Source of the DNA: Rhabditoides inermis | Lineage: Eukaryota; Nematoda; Chromadorea; Rhabditida; Rhabditidae | DNA length: 64,000 nucleotides | Assembly (NCBI GenBank): GCA_963966185.1 | Contig: CAWZYM010000318.1 | Location: 456,001 to 520,000 of the forward strand | Direction: 5' to 3' | Shown: piece after piece, positions 34,110 through 47,600 of the stretch | Layout of the letters: each line of letters starts with the position of its first letter | Position numbering within the stretch: the stretch's first letter is position 1 | The notes under the pieces: generated by a model | Told to the model about the DNA's origin: nothing | The model's input: only the letters and a program-made list of their open reading frames with translations | Databases searched by the model: none | Program-made: the position numbers and the translations under genes

Positions 34110-36567
34110 TTGACACCTCACAAACTACTTTGAACCACACATGATCTCTGTAGCAAAGACAGAGTCTTTTAAATGAGCGCGGATTTGGCGAGCCGAATAT
34201 TGTCCGGAACAAAATTAATATTCGGCCCTTTTATCAGGCTCCTAAAAACTGTTCGGTGTTCCGGCAAATCAATAATGAAGTTTTCTGAAGTAGAAAGTAG
34301 ACGAGTGTAAAGAGTGAGACAGTGGTCAGACTGTTGTCTAGTGGTTTGCAGAAAATTCCCCAACTCACCTGAAACGTGTGATATACATGTTCACAACTGC
34401 CGAACTGTTGTAAACGACTGAGACGATACGGTAATGCGTCCTTTTCTCGTTGTTGACACCTCACAAACTACTTTGGACCACATATGATCTCTGTAGCAAA
34501 GACAGAGTCTTTAAAATGAGCGCGGATTTGGCGAGCCGAATATTGTCCGGAACAAAATTAATATTCGGCCCTTTTATCCGGCTCCTAAAAACTGTTCGGT
34601 TTTCCGGCAAATCAATAATGAAGTTGTCTGAAGTAGAAAGAAGACGAGTGCAAAGAGTAAGACAGTGGTCAGACTGTTGTCTAGTGGTTTGCAGAGAATT
34701 CCCCAACTCACCTGAAACGTGTGTTATACATGTTCACAACTGCCGAACTGTTGTAAACGACTGAGACGATACGGTAATGCGTCCTTTTTTTCGTTTTTGA
34801 CACCTCACAAACTACTTTGGACCACACATGATCTCTGTAGCAAAGACAGAGTCTTTAAAATGAGCGCGGATTTGGCGAGCCGAATATTGTCCGGAACAAA
34901 ATTAGTATTCGGCCCTTTTATCCGGCTCCTAAAAACTGTTCGGTTTTCCGGCAAATCAATAATGAAGTTGTCTGAAGTAGAAAGAAGACGAGTGCAAAGA
35001 GTGAGACAGTGGTCAGACTGTTGTCTAGTGGTTTGCAGAGAATTCCCCAACTCACCTGTAACGTGTGTTATATGTACATGTTCACAACTGCCGAACTGTT
35101 GTAAACGACTGAGACGATACGGTATTGCGTCGTTTTCTCGTTTTTGACACCTCACAAACTACTTTGGACCACACATGATCTCTGTAGCAAAGACAGAGTC
35201 TTTAAAATGAGCGCGGAATTGGCGAGCCGAATATTGTCCGGAACAAAATGAATATTCGGCCTTTTTATCCGGCTCCTAAAAACTGTTCGGTTTTCTTGCA
35301 AATCAATAATGAAGTTGTCTGAAGTAGAAAGAAGACCACCAACTAGACAACCACTAGACAACAGTCTGACCAGAGTGAGACAGTGGTCAGACTGTTGTCT
35401 AGTGGTTTGCAGAAAATTCCCCAACTCACCTGAAACGTGTGATATACATGTTCACAACTGCCGAACTGTTGTAAACGACTGAGACGATGCGGTAATGCGT
35501 CCTTTTCTCGTTTTTGACACCTCACAAACTACTTTGGACCACACATGATCTCTGTAGCAAAGACAGAGTCTTTAAAATGAGCGCGGATTTGGCGAGCCGA
35601 ATATTGTCCGGAACAAAATTAATATTCGGCCCTTTTATCCGGCTCCTAAAAACTGTTCGGTTTTCCGGCAAATCAATAATGAAGTTGTCTGAAGTAGAAA
35701 GAAGACGAGTGCAAAGAGTGAGTCAGTGGTCAGACTGTTGTCTAGTGGTTTGCAGAGAATTCCCCAACTCACCTGAAACGTGTGATATACATGTTCACAA
35801 CTGCCGAACTGTTGTAAACGACTGAGACGATACGGTATTGCGTCCTTTCCTCGTTTTTGACACCTCACAAACTACTTTGGATCACACATGATCTCTGTAG
35901 CAAAGACCGAGTCTTTAAAATGAGCGCGGATTTGGCGAGCCGAATATTGTCCGGAACAAAATTAATTTTCGGCCCTTTTATCCGGCTCCTAAAAACTGTA
36001 TCCGGCAAATCAATAATAAAGTTGTCTGAAGTAGAAAGAAGACGAGTGCAAAGAGTGAGACAGTGGTCAGACTGTTGTCTAGTGGTTTGCAGAGAATTCC
36101 CCAACTCACCTGTAACGTGTGTTATATGTACATGTTCACAACTGCCGAACTGTTGTAAACGACTGAGACGATACGGTATTGCGTCCTTTTCTCGTTTTTG
36201 ACACCTCACAAACTACTTTGGACCACACATGATCTCTGTAGCAAAGACAGAGTCTTTAAAATGAGCGCGGAATTGGCGAGCCGAATATTGTCCGGAACAA
36301 AATGAATATTCGGCCTTTTTATCCGGCTCCTAAAAACTGTTCGGTTTTCTTGCAAATCAATAATGAAGTTGTCTGAAGTAGAAAGAAGACCACCAACTAG
36401 ACAACCACTAGACAACAGTCTGACCAGAGTGAGACAGTGGTCAGACTGTTGTCTAGTGGTTTGCAGAAAATTCCCCAACTCACCTGAAACGTGTGATATA
36501 CATGTTCACAACTGCCGAACTGTTGTAAACGACTGAGACGATGCGGTAATGCGTCCTTTTCTCGTTT
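34110..36567 (+). repeat. 2,458 bp HOR block F-G-H-A-B-C-A, copy 1
   Basis: Seven monomers (343+344+347+370+343+341+370 bp) are followed at once by a second copy at 36,568. Copies differ at few sites: the first F has ttgaacc and cttttaaatg at its head, and G has gagtaagac in copy 1 but gagtgagac in copy 2. Confidence 0.85.
35349..35407. repeat. 24 bp perfect inverted duplication typical of A monomers (example)
   Basis: The arm at 35,349-35,372 (aaccactagacaac...ctgacca) is the exact reverse complement of 35,384-35,407, with the 11 bp spacer gagtgagacag. The right arm exists in every monomer. The left arm is an extra reversed copy that replaces gagtgcaaagag, with a short partial repeat (aactagac) before it. 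The same structure occurs in 25 monomers in the window: at about 7,660 and in the A monomers from 35,144 to 62,985. Confidence 0.93.
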
Positions 36568-39025
36568 TTGACACCTCACAAACTACTTTGGACCACACAT
36601 GATCTCTGTAGCAAAGACAGAGTCTTTAAAATGAGCGCGGATTTGGCGAGCCGAATATTGTCCGGAACAAAATTAATATTCGGCCCTTTTATCAGGCTCC
36701 TAAAAACTGTTCGGTGTTCCGGCAAATCAATAATGAAGTTTTCTGAAGTAGAAAGTAGACGAGTGTAAAGAGTGAGACAGTGGTCAGACTGTTGTCTAGT
36801 GGTTTGCAGAAAATTCCCCAACTCACCTGAAACGTGTGATATACATGTTCACAACTGCCGAACTGTTGTAAACGACTGAGACGATACGGTAATGCGTCCT
36901 TTTCTCGTTGTTGACACCTCACAAACTACTTTGGACCACATATGATCTCTGTAGCAAAGACAGAGTCTTTAAAATGAGCGCGGATTTGGCGAGCCGAATA
37001 TTGTCCGGAACAAAATTAATATTCGGCCCTTTTATCCGGCTCCTAAAAACTGTTCGGTTTTCCGGCAAATCAATAATGAAGTTGTCTGAAGTAGAAAGAA
37101 GACGAGTGCAAAGAGTGAGACAGTGGTCAGACTGTTGTCTAGTGGTTTGCAGAGAATTCCCCAACTCACCTGAAACGTGTGTTATACATGTTCACAACTG
37201 CCGAACTGTTGTAAACGACTGAGACGATACGGTAATGCGTCCTTTTTTTCGTTTTTGACACCTCACAAACTACTTTGGACCACACATGATCTCTGTAGCA
37301 AAGACAGAGTCTTTAAAATGAGCGCGGATTTGGCGAGCCGAATATTGTCCGGAACAAAATTAGTATTCGGCCCTTTTATCCGGCTCCTAAAAACTGTTCG
37401 GTTTTCCGGCAAATCAATAATGAAGTTGTCTGAAGTAGAAAGAAGACGAGTGCAAAGAGTGAGACAGTGGTCAGACTGTTGTCTAGTGGTTTGCAGAGAA
37501 TTCCCCAACTCACCTGTAACGTGTGTTATATGTACATGTTCACAACTGCCGAACTGTTGTAAACGACTGAGACGATACGGTATTGCGTCCTTTTCTCGTT
37601 TTTGACACCTCACAAACTACTTTGGACCACACATGATCTCTGTAGCAAAGACAGAGTCTTTAAAATGAGCGCGGAATTGGCGAGCCGAATATTGTCCGGA
37701 ACAAAATGAATATTCGGCCTTTTTATCCGGCTCCTAAAAACTGTTCGGTTTTCTTGCAAATCAATAATGAAGTTGTCTGAAGTAGAAAGAAGACCACCAA
37801 CTAGACAACCACTAGACAACAGTCTGACCAGAGTGAGACAGTGGTCAGACTGTTGTCTAGTGGTTTGCAGAAAATTCCCCAACTCACCTGAAACGTGTGA
37901 TATACATGTTCACAACTGCCGAACTGTTGTAAACGACTGAGACGATGCGGTAATGCGTCCTTTTCTCGTTTTTGACACCTCACAAACTACTTTGGACCAC
38001 ACATGATCTCTGTAGCAAAGACAGAGTCTTTAAAATGAGCGCGGATTTGGCGAGCCGAATATTGTCCGGAACAAAATTAATATTCGGCCCTTTTATCCGG
38101 CTCCTAAAAACTGTTCGGTTTTCCGGCAAATCAATAATGAAGTTGTCTGAAGTAGAAAGAAGACGAGTGCAAAGAGTGAGTCAGTGGTCAGACTGTTGTC
38201 TAGTGGTTTGCAGAGAATTCCCCAACTCACCTGAAACGTGTGATATACATGTTCACAACTGCCGAACTGTTGTAAACGACTGAGACGATACGGTATTGCG
38301 TCCTTTCCTCGTTTTTGACACCTCACAAACTACTTTGGATCACACATGATCTCTGTAGCAAAGACCGAGTCTTTAAAATGAGCGCGGATTTGGCGAGCCG
38401 AATATTGTCCGGAACAAAATTAATTTTCGGCCCTTTTATCCGGCTCCTAAAAACTGTATCCGGCAAATCAATAATAAAGTTGTCTGAAGTAGAAAGAAGA
38501 CGAGTGCAAAGAGTGAGACAGTGGTCAGACTGTTGTCTAGTGGTTTGCAGAGAATTCCCCAACTCACCTGTAACGTGTGTTATATGTACATGTTCACAAC
38601 TGCCGAACTGTTGTAAACGACTGAGACGATACGGTATTGCGTCCTTTTCTCGTTTTTGACACCTCACAAACTACTTTGGACCACACATGATCTCTGTAGC
38701 AAAGACAGAGTCTTTAAAATGAGCGCGGAATTGGCGAGCCGAATATTGTCCGGAACAAAATGAATATTCGGCCTTTTTATCCGGCTCCTAAAAACTGTTC
38801 GGTTTTCTTGCAAATCAATAATGAAGTTGTCTGAAGTAGAAAGAAGACCACCAACTAGACAACCACTAGACAACAGTCTGACCAGAGTGAGACAGTGGTC
38901 AGACTGTTGTCTAGTGGTTTGCAGAAAATTCCCCAACTCACCTGAAACGTGTGATATACATGTTCACAACTGCCGAACTGTTGTAAACGACTGAGACGAT
39001 GCGGTAATGCGTCCTTTTCTCGTTT
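36568..39025 (+). repeat. 2,458 bp HOR block F-G-H-A-B-C-A, copy 2
   Basis: This tandem partner of 34,110-36,567 has the same monomer order and private bases. It is followed by an H monomer at 39,026 without F and G, so the block ends in a different register. Confidence 0.85.
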
Positions 39026-42000
39026 TTGACACCTCACAAACTACTTTGGACCACACATGATCTCTGTAGCAAAGACAGAGTCTTTAAAATGAGCGCGGAT
39101 TTGGCGAGCCGAATATTGTCCGGAACAAAATTAGTATTCGGCCCTTTTATCCGGCTCCTAAAAACTGTTCAGTTTTCCGGCAAATCAATAATGAAGTTGT
39201 CTGAAGTAGAAAGAAGACGAGTGCAAAGAGTGAGACAGTGGTCAGACTGTTGTCTAGTGGTTTGCAGAGAATTCCCCAACTCACCTGTAACGTGTGTTAT
39301 ATGTACATGTTCACAACTGCCGAACTGTTGTAAACGACTGAGACGATGCGGTAATGCGTCCTTTTCTCGTTTTTGACACCTCACAAACTACTTTGGACCA
39401 CACATGATCTCTGTAGCAAAGACCGAGTCTTTAAAATGAGCGCGGATTTGGCGAGCCGAATATTGTCCGGAACAAAATTAATTTTCGGCCCTTTTATCCG
39501 GCTCCTAAAAACTGTATCCGGCAAATCAATAATAAAGTTGTCTGAAGTAGAAAGAAGACGAGTGCAAAGAGTGAGACAGTGGTCAGACTGTTGTCTAGTG
39601 GTTTGCAGAGAATTCCCCAACTCACCTGTAACGTGTGTTATATGTACATGTTCACAACTGCCGAACTGTTGTAAACGACTGAGACGATACGGTATTGCGT
39701 CCTTTTCTCGTTTTTGACACCTCACAAACTACTTTGGACCACACATGATCTCTGTAGCAAAGACAGAGTCTTTAAAATGAGCGCGGAATTGGCGAGCCGA
39801 ATATTGTCCGGAACAAAATGAATATTCGGCCTTTTTATCCGGCTCCTAAAAACTGTTCGGTTTTCTTGCAAATCAATAATGAAGTTGTCTGAAGTAGAAA
39901 GAAGACCACCAACTAGACAACCACTAGACAACAGTCTGACCAGAGTGAGACAGTGGTCAGACTGTTGTCTAGTGGTTTGCAGAAAATTCCCCAACTCACC
40001 TGAAACGTGTGATATACATGTTCACAACTGCCGAACTGTTGTAAACGACTGAGACGATGCGGTAATGCGTCCTTTTCTCGTTTTTGACACCTCACAAACT
40101 ACTTTGGACCACACATGATCTCTGTAGCAAAGACAGAGTCTTTAAAATGAGCGCGGATTTGGCGAGCCGAATATTGTCCGGAACAAAATTAATATTCGGC
40201 CCTTTTATCCGGCTCCTAAAAACTGTTCGGTTTTTCGGCAAATCAATAATGAAGTTGTCTGAAGTAGAAAGAAGACGAGTGCAAAGAGTGAGTCAGTGGT
40301 CAGACTGTTGTCTAGTGGTTTGCAGAGAATTCCCCAACTCACCTGAAACGTGTGATATACATGTTCACAACTGCCGAACTGTTGTAAACGACTGAGACGA
40401 TACGGTATTCCGTCCTTTCCTCGTTTTTGACACCTCACAAACTACTTTGGATCACACATGATCTCTGTAGCAAAGACCGAGTCTTTAAAATGAGCGCGGA
40501 TTTGGCGAGCCGAATATTGTCCGGAACAAAATTAATTTTCGGCCCTTTTATCCGGCTCCTAAAAACTGTATCCGGCAAATCAATAATAAAGTTGTCTGAA
40601 GTAGAAAGAAGACGAGTGCAAAGAGTGAGACAGTGGTCAGACTGTTGTCTAGTGGTTTGCAGAGAATTCCCCAACTCACCTGTAACGTGTGTTATATGTA
40701 CATGTTCACAACTGCCGAACTGTTGTAAACGACTGAGACGATACGGTATTGCGTCCTTTTCTCGTTTTTGACACCTCACAAACTACTTTGGACCACACAT
40801 GATCTCTGTAGCAAAGACAGAGTCTTTAAAATGAGCGCGGAATTGGCGAGCCGAATATTGTCCGGAACAAAATGAATATTCGGCCTTTTTATCCGGCTCC
40901 TAAAAACTGTTCGGTTTTCTTGCAAATCAATAATGAAGTTGTCTGAAGTAGAAAGAAGACCACCAACTAGACAACCACTAGACAACAGTCTGACCAGAGT
41001 GAGACAGTGGTCAGACTGTTGTCTAGTGGTTTGCAGAAAATTCCCCAACTCACCTGAAACGTGTGATATACATGTTCACAACTGCCGAACTGTTGTAAAC
41101 GACTGAGACGATACGGTAATGCGTCCTTTTCTCGTTTTTGACACCTCACAAACTACTTTGGACCACACATGATCTCTGTAGCAAAGACAGAGTCTTTAAA
41201 ATGAGCGCGGATTTGGCGAGCCGAATATTGTCCGGAACAAAATTAATATTCGGCCCTTTTATGCGGCTCCTAAAAACTGTTCGGTTTTCCTGCAAATCAA
41301 TAATGAAGTTGTCTGAAGTAGAAAAAAGACGAGTGCAAAGAGTGAGACAGTGGTCAGACTGTTGTCTAGTGGTTTGCAGAGAATTCCCCAACTCACCTGA
41401 AACGTGTGATATACATGTTCACAACTGCCGAACTGTTGTAAACGACTGAGACGATACGGTAATGCGTCCTTTTTTCGTTTTTGACACCTCACAAACTACT
41501 TTGGACCACACATGATCTCTGTAGCAAAGACAGAGTCTTTAAAATGAGCGCGGATTTGGCGAGCCGAATATTGTCCGAAACAAAATTATTATTCGGCCCT
41601 TTTATCCGGCTCCTAAAAACTGTTCGGTTTTCCGGCAAATCAATAATGAAGTTGTCTGAAGTAGAAAGAAGACGAGTGCAAAGAGTGATACAGTGGTCAG
41701 ACTGTTGTCTAGTGGTTTGCTGAGAATTCCCCAACTCACCTGAAACGTGTGATATATGTACATGTTCACAACTGTCGAACTGTTGTAAACGACTGAGACG
41801 ATACGGTAATGCGTCCTTTACTCGTTTTTGACACCTCACAAACTACTTTGGACCACACATGATCTCTGTAGCAAAGACAGAGTCTTTAAAATGAGCGCGG
41901 AATTGGCGAGCCGAATATTGTCCGGAACAAAATGAATATTCGGCCTTTTTATCCGGCTCCTAAAAACTGTTCGGTTTTCTTGCAAATCAATAATGAAGTT

Positions 42001-44305
42001 GTCTGAAGTAGAAAGAAGACCACCAACTAGACAACCACTAGACAACAGTCTGACCAGAGTGAGACAGTGGTCAGACTGTTGTCTAGTGGTTTGCAGAAAA
42101 TTCCCCAACTCACCTGAAACGTGTGATATACATGTTCACAACTGCCGAACTGTTGTAAACGACTGAGACGATGCGGTAATGCGTCCTTTTCTCGTTTTTG
42201 ACACCTCACAAACTACTTTGGACCACACATGATCTCTGTAGCAAAGACAGAGTCTTTAAAATGAGCGCGGATTTGGCGAGCCGAATATTGTCCGGAACAA
42301 AATTAATATTCGGCCCTTTTATCCGGCTCCTAAAAACTGTTCGGTTTTCCGGCAAATCAATAATGAAGTTGTCTGAAGTAGAAAGAAGACGAGTGCAAAG
42401 AGTGAGTCAGTGGTCAGACTGTTGTCTAGTGGTTTGCAGAGAATTCCCCAACTCACCTGAAACGTGTGATATACATGTTCACAACTGCCGAACTGTTGTA
42501 AACGACTGAGACGATACGGTATTGCGTCCTTTCCTCGTTTTTGACACCTCACAAACTACTTTGGATCACACATGATCTCTGTAGCAAAGACCGAGTCTTC
42601 AAAATGAGCGCGGATTTGGCGAGCCGAATATTGTCCGGAACAAAATTAATTTTCGGCCCTTTTATCCGGCTCCTAAAAACTGTATCCGGCAAATCAATAA
42701 TAAAGTTGTCTGAAGTAGAAAGAAGACGAGTGCAAAGAGTGAGACAGTGGTCAGACTGTTGTCTAGTGGTTTGCAGAGAATTCCCCAACTCACCTGTAAC
42801 GTGTGTTATATGTACATGTTCACAACTGCCGAACTGTTGTAAACGACTGAGACGATACGGTATTGCGTCCTTTTCTCGTTTTTGACACCTCACAAACTAC
42901 TTTGGACCACACATGATCTCTGTAGCAAAGACAGAGTCTTTAAAATGAGCGCGGAATTGGCGAGCCGAATATTGTCCGGAACAAAATGAATATTCGGCCT
43001 TTTTATCCGGCTCCTAAAAACTGTTCGGTTTTCTTGCAAATCAATAATGAAGTTGTCTGAAGTAGAAAGAAGACCACCAACTAGACAACCACTAGACAAC
43101 AGTCTGACCAGAGTGAGGTAGTGGTCAGACTGTTGTCTAGTGGTTTGCAGAAAATTCCCCAACTCACCTGAAACGTGTGATATACATGTTCACAACTGCC
43201 GAACTGTTGTAAACGACTGAGACGATGCGGTAATGCGTCCTTTTCTCGTTTTTGACACCTCACAAACTACTTTGGACCACACATGATCTCTGTAGCAAAG
43301 ACAGAGTCTTTAAAATGAGCGCGGATTTGGCGAGCCGAATATTGTCCGGAACAAAATTAATATTCGGCCCTTTTATCCGGCTCCTAAAAACTGTTCGGTT
43401 TTCCGGCAAATCAATAATGAAGTTGTCTGAAGTAGAAAGAAGACGAGTGCAAAGAGTGAGTCAGTGGTCAGACTGTTGTCTAGTGGTTTGCAGAGAATTC
43501 CCCAACTCACCTGAAACGTGTGATATACATGTTCACAACTGCCGAACTGTTGTAAACGACTGAGACGATACGGTATTGCGTCCTTTCCTCGTTTTTGACA
43601 CCTCACAAACTACTTTGGATCACACATGATCTCTGTAGCAAAGACCGAGTCTTTAAAATGAGCGCGGATTTGGCGAGCCGAATATTGTCCGGAACAAAAT
43701 TAATTTTCGGCCCTTTTATCCGGCTCCTAAAAACTGTATCCGGCAAATCAATAATAAAGTTGTCTGAAGTAGAAAGAAGACGAGTGCAAAGAGTGAGACA
43801 GTGGTCAGACTGTTGTCTAGTGGTTTGCAGAGAATTCCCCAACTCACCTGTAACGTGTGTTATATGTACATGTTCACAACTGCCGAACTGTTGTAAACGA
43901 CTGAGACGATACGGTATTGCGTCCTTTTCTCGTTTTTGACACCTCACAAACTACTTTGGACCACACATGATCTCTGTAGCAAAGACAGAGTCTTTAAAAT
44001 GAGCGCGGAATTGGCGAGCCGAATATTGTCCGGAACAAAATGAATATTCGGCCTTTTTATCCGGCTCCTAAAAACTGTTCGGTTTTCTTGCAAATCAATA
44101 ATGAAGTTGTCTGAAGTAGAAAGAAGACCACCAACTAGACAACCACTAGACAACAGTCTGACCAGAGTGAGACAGTGGTCAGACTGTTGTCTAGTGGTTT
44201 GCAGAAAATTCCCCAACTCACCTGAAACGTGTGATATACATGTTCACAACTGCCGAACTGTTGTAAACGACTGAGACGATACGGTAATGCGTCCTTTTCT
44301 CGTTT

Positions 44306-44652
44306 TTGACACCTCACAAACTACTTTGGACCACACATGATCTCTGTAGCAAAGACAGAGTCTTTAAAATGAGCGCGGATTTGGCGAGCCGAATATTGTC
44401 CGGAACAAAATTAATATTCGGCCCTTTTATCCGGCTCCTAAAAACTGTTCGGTTTTCCTGCAAATCAATAATGAAGTTGTCTGAAGTAGAAAAAAGACGA
44501 GTGCAAAGAGTGAGACAGTGGTCAGACTGTTGTCTAGTGGTTTGCAGAGAATTCCCCAACTCACCTGTAACGTGTGTTATATGTACATGTTCACAACTGC
44601 CGAACTGTTGTAAACGACTGAGACGATACGGTATTGCGTCCTTTTCTCGTTT
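44306..44652 (+). repeat. Hybrid D/C monomer
   Basis: The 5' part has D markers (ttttcctgcaaatc, gaaaaaagacg). The 3' part has C/H markers (gtaacgtgtgttatatg) and ends like C. It lies between two A monomers in place of a two-monomer D-E or B-C pair, so one monomer was lost by unequal exchange and the A-to-A spacing drops to 717 bp. Confidence 0.8.
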
Positions 44653-47600
44653 TTGACACCTCACAAACTACTTTGGACCACACATGATCTCTGTAGCAAA
44701 GACAGAGTCTTTAAAATGAGCGCGGAATTGGCGAGCCGAATATTGTCCGGAACAAAATGAATATTCGGCCTTTTTATCCGGCTCCTAAAAACTGTTCGGT
44801 TTTCTTGCAAATCAATAATGAAGTTGTCTGAAGTAGAAAGAAGACCACCAACTAGACAACCACTAGACAACAGTCTGACCAGAGTGAGACAGTGGTCAGA
44901 CTGTTGTCTAGTGGTTTGCAGAAAATTCCCCAACTCACCTGAAACGTGTGATATACATGTTCACAACTGCCGAACTGTTGTAAACGACTGAGACGATGCG
45001 GTAATGCGTCCTTTTCTCGTTTTTGACACCTCACAAACTACTTTGGACCACACATGATCTCTGTAGCAAAGACAGAGTCTTTAAAATGAGCGCGGATTTG
45101 GCGAGCCGAATATTGTCCGGAACAAAATTAATATTCGGCCCTTTTATCCGGCTCCTAAAAACTGTTCGGTTTTCCGGCAAATCAATAATGAAGTTGTCTG
45201 AAGTAGAAAGAAGACGAGTGCAAAGAGTGAGTCAGTGGTCAGACTGTTGTCTAGTGGTTTGCAGAGAATTCCCCAACTCACCTGAAACGTGTGATATACA
45301 TGTTCACAACTGCCGAACTGTTGTAAACGACTGAGACGATACGGTATTGCGTCCTTTCCTCGTTTTTGACACCTCACAAACTACTTTGGATCACACATGA
45401 TCTCTGTAGCAAAGACCGAGTCTTTAAAATGAGCGCGGATTTGGCGAGCCGAATATTGTCCGGAACAAAATTAATTTTCGGCCCTTTTATCCGGCTCCTA
45501 AAAACTGTATCCGGCAAATCAATAATAAAGTTGTCTGAAGTAGAAAGAAGACGAGTGCAAAGAGTGAGACAGTGGTCAGACTGTTGTCTAGTGGTTTGCA
45601 GAGAATTCCCCAACTCACCTGTAACGTGTGTTATATGTACATGTTCACAACTGCCGAACTGTTGTAAACGACTGAGACGATACGGTATTGCGTCCTTTTC
45701 TCGTTTTTGACACCTCACAAACTACTTTGGACCACACATGATCTCTGTAGCAAAGACAGAGTCTTTAAAATGAGCGCGGAATTGGCGAGCCGAATATTGT
45801 CCGGAACTAAATGAATATTCGGCCTTTTTATCCGGCTCCTAAAAACTGTTCGGTTTTCTTGCAAATCAATAATGAAGTTGTCTGAAGTAGAAAGAAGACC
45901 ACCAACTAGACAACCACTAGACAACAGTCTGACCAGAGTGAGACAGTGGTCAGACTGTTGTCTAGTGGTTTGCAGAAAATTCCCCAACTCACCTGAAACG
46001 TGTGATATACATGTTCACAACTGCCGAACTGTTGTAAACGACTGAGACGATGCGGTAATGCGTCCTTTTCTCGTTTTTGACACCTCACAAACTACTTTGG
46101 ACCACACATGATCTCTGTAGCAAAGACAGAGTCTTTAAAATGAGCGCGGATTTGGCGAGCCGAATATTGTCCGGAACAAAATTAATATTCGGCCCTTTTA
46201 TCCGGCTCCTAAAAACTGTTCGGTTTTCCGGCAAATCAATAATGAAGTTGTCTGAAGTAGAAAGAAGACGAGTGCAAAGAGTGAGTCAGTGGTCAGACTG
46301 TTGTCTAGTGGTTTGCAGAGAATTCCCCAACTCACCTGAAACGTGTGATATACATGTTCACAACTGCCGAACTGTTGTAAACGACTGAGACGATACGGTA
46401 TTGCGTCCTTTCCTCGTTTTTGACACCTCACAAACTACTTTGGATCACACATGATCTCTGTAGCAAAGACCGAGTCTTTAAAATGAGCGCGGATTTGGCG
46501 AGCCGAATATTGTCCGGAACAAAATTATATTTCGGCCCTTTTACCCGGCTCCTAAAAACTGTATCCGGCAAATCAATAATAAAGTTGTCTGAAGTAGAAA
46601 GAAGACGAGTGCAAAGAGTGAGACAGTGGTCAGACTGTTGTCTAGTGGTTTGCAGAGAATTCCCCAACTCACCTGTAACGTGTGTTATATGTACATGTTC
46701 ACAACTGCCGAACTGTTGTAAACGACTGAGACGATACGGTATTGCGTCCTTTTCTCGTTTTTGACACCTCACAAACTACTTTGGACCACACATGATCTCT
46801 GTAGCAAAGACAGAGTCTTTAAAATGAGCGCGGAATTGGCGAGCCGAATATTGTCCGGAACAAAATGAATATTCGGCCTTTTTATCCGGCTCCTAAAAAC
46901 TGTTCGGTTTTCTTGCAAATCAATAATGAAGTTGTCTGAAGTAGAAAGAAGACCACCAACTAGACAACCACTAGACAACAGTCTGACCAGAGTGAGACAG
47001 TGGTCAGACTGTTGTCTAGTGGTTTGCAGAAAATTCCCCAACTCACCTGAAACGTGTGATATACATGTTCACAACTGCCGAACTGTTGTAAACGACTGAG
47101 ACGATACGGTAATGCGTCCTTTTCTCGTTTTTGACACCTCACAAACTACTTTGGACCACACATGATCTCTGTAGCAAAGACAGAGTCTTTAAAATGAGCG
47201 CGGATTTGGCGAGCCGAATATTGTCCGGAACAAAATTAATATTCGGCCCTTTTATCCGGCTCCTAAAAACTGTTCGGTTTTCCTGCAAATCACTAATGAA
47301 GTTGTCTGAAGTAGAAAAAAGACGAGTGCAAAGAGTGAGACAGTGGTCAGACTGTTGTCTAGTGGTTTGCAGAGAATTCCCCAACTCACCTGAAACGTGT
47401 GATATACATGTTCACAACTGCCGAACTGTTGTAAACGACTGAGACGATACGGTAATGCGTCCTTTTTTCGTTTTTGACACCTCACAAACTACTTTGGACC
47501 ACACATGATCTCTGTAGCAAAGACAGAGTCTTTAAAATGAGCGCGGATTTGGCGAGCCGAATATTGTCCGAAACAAAATTATTATTCGGCCCTTTTATCC

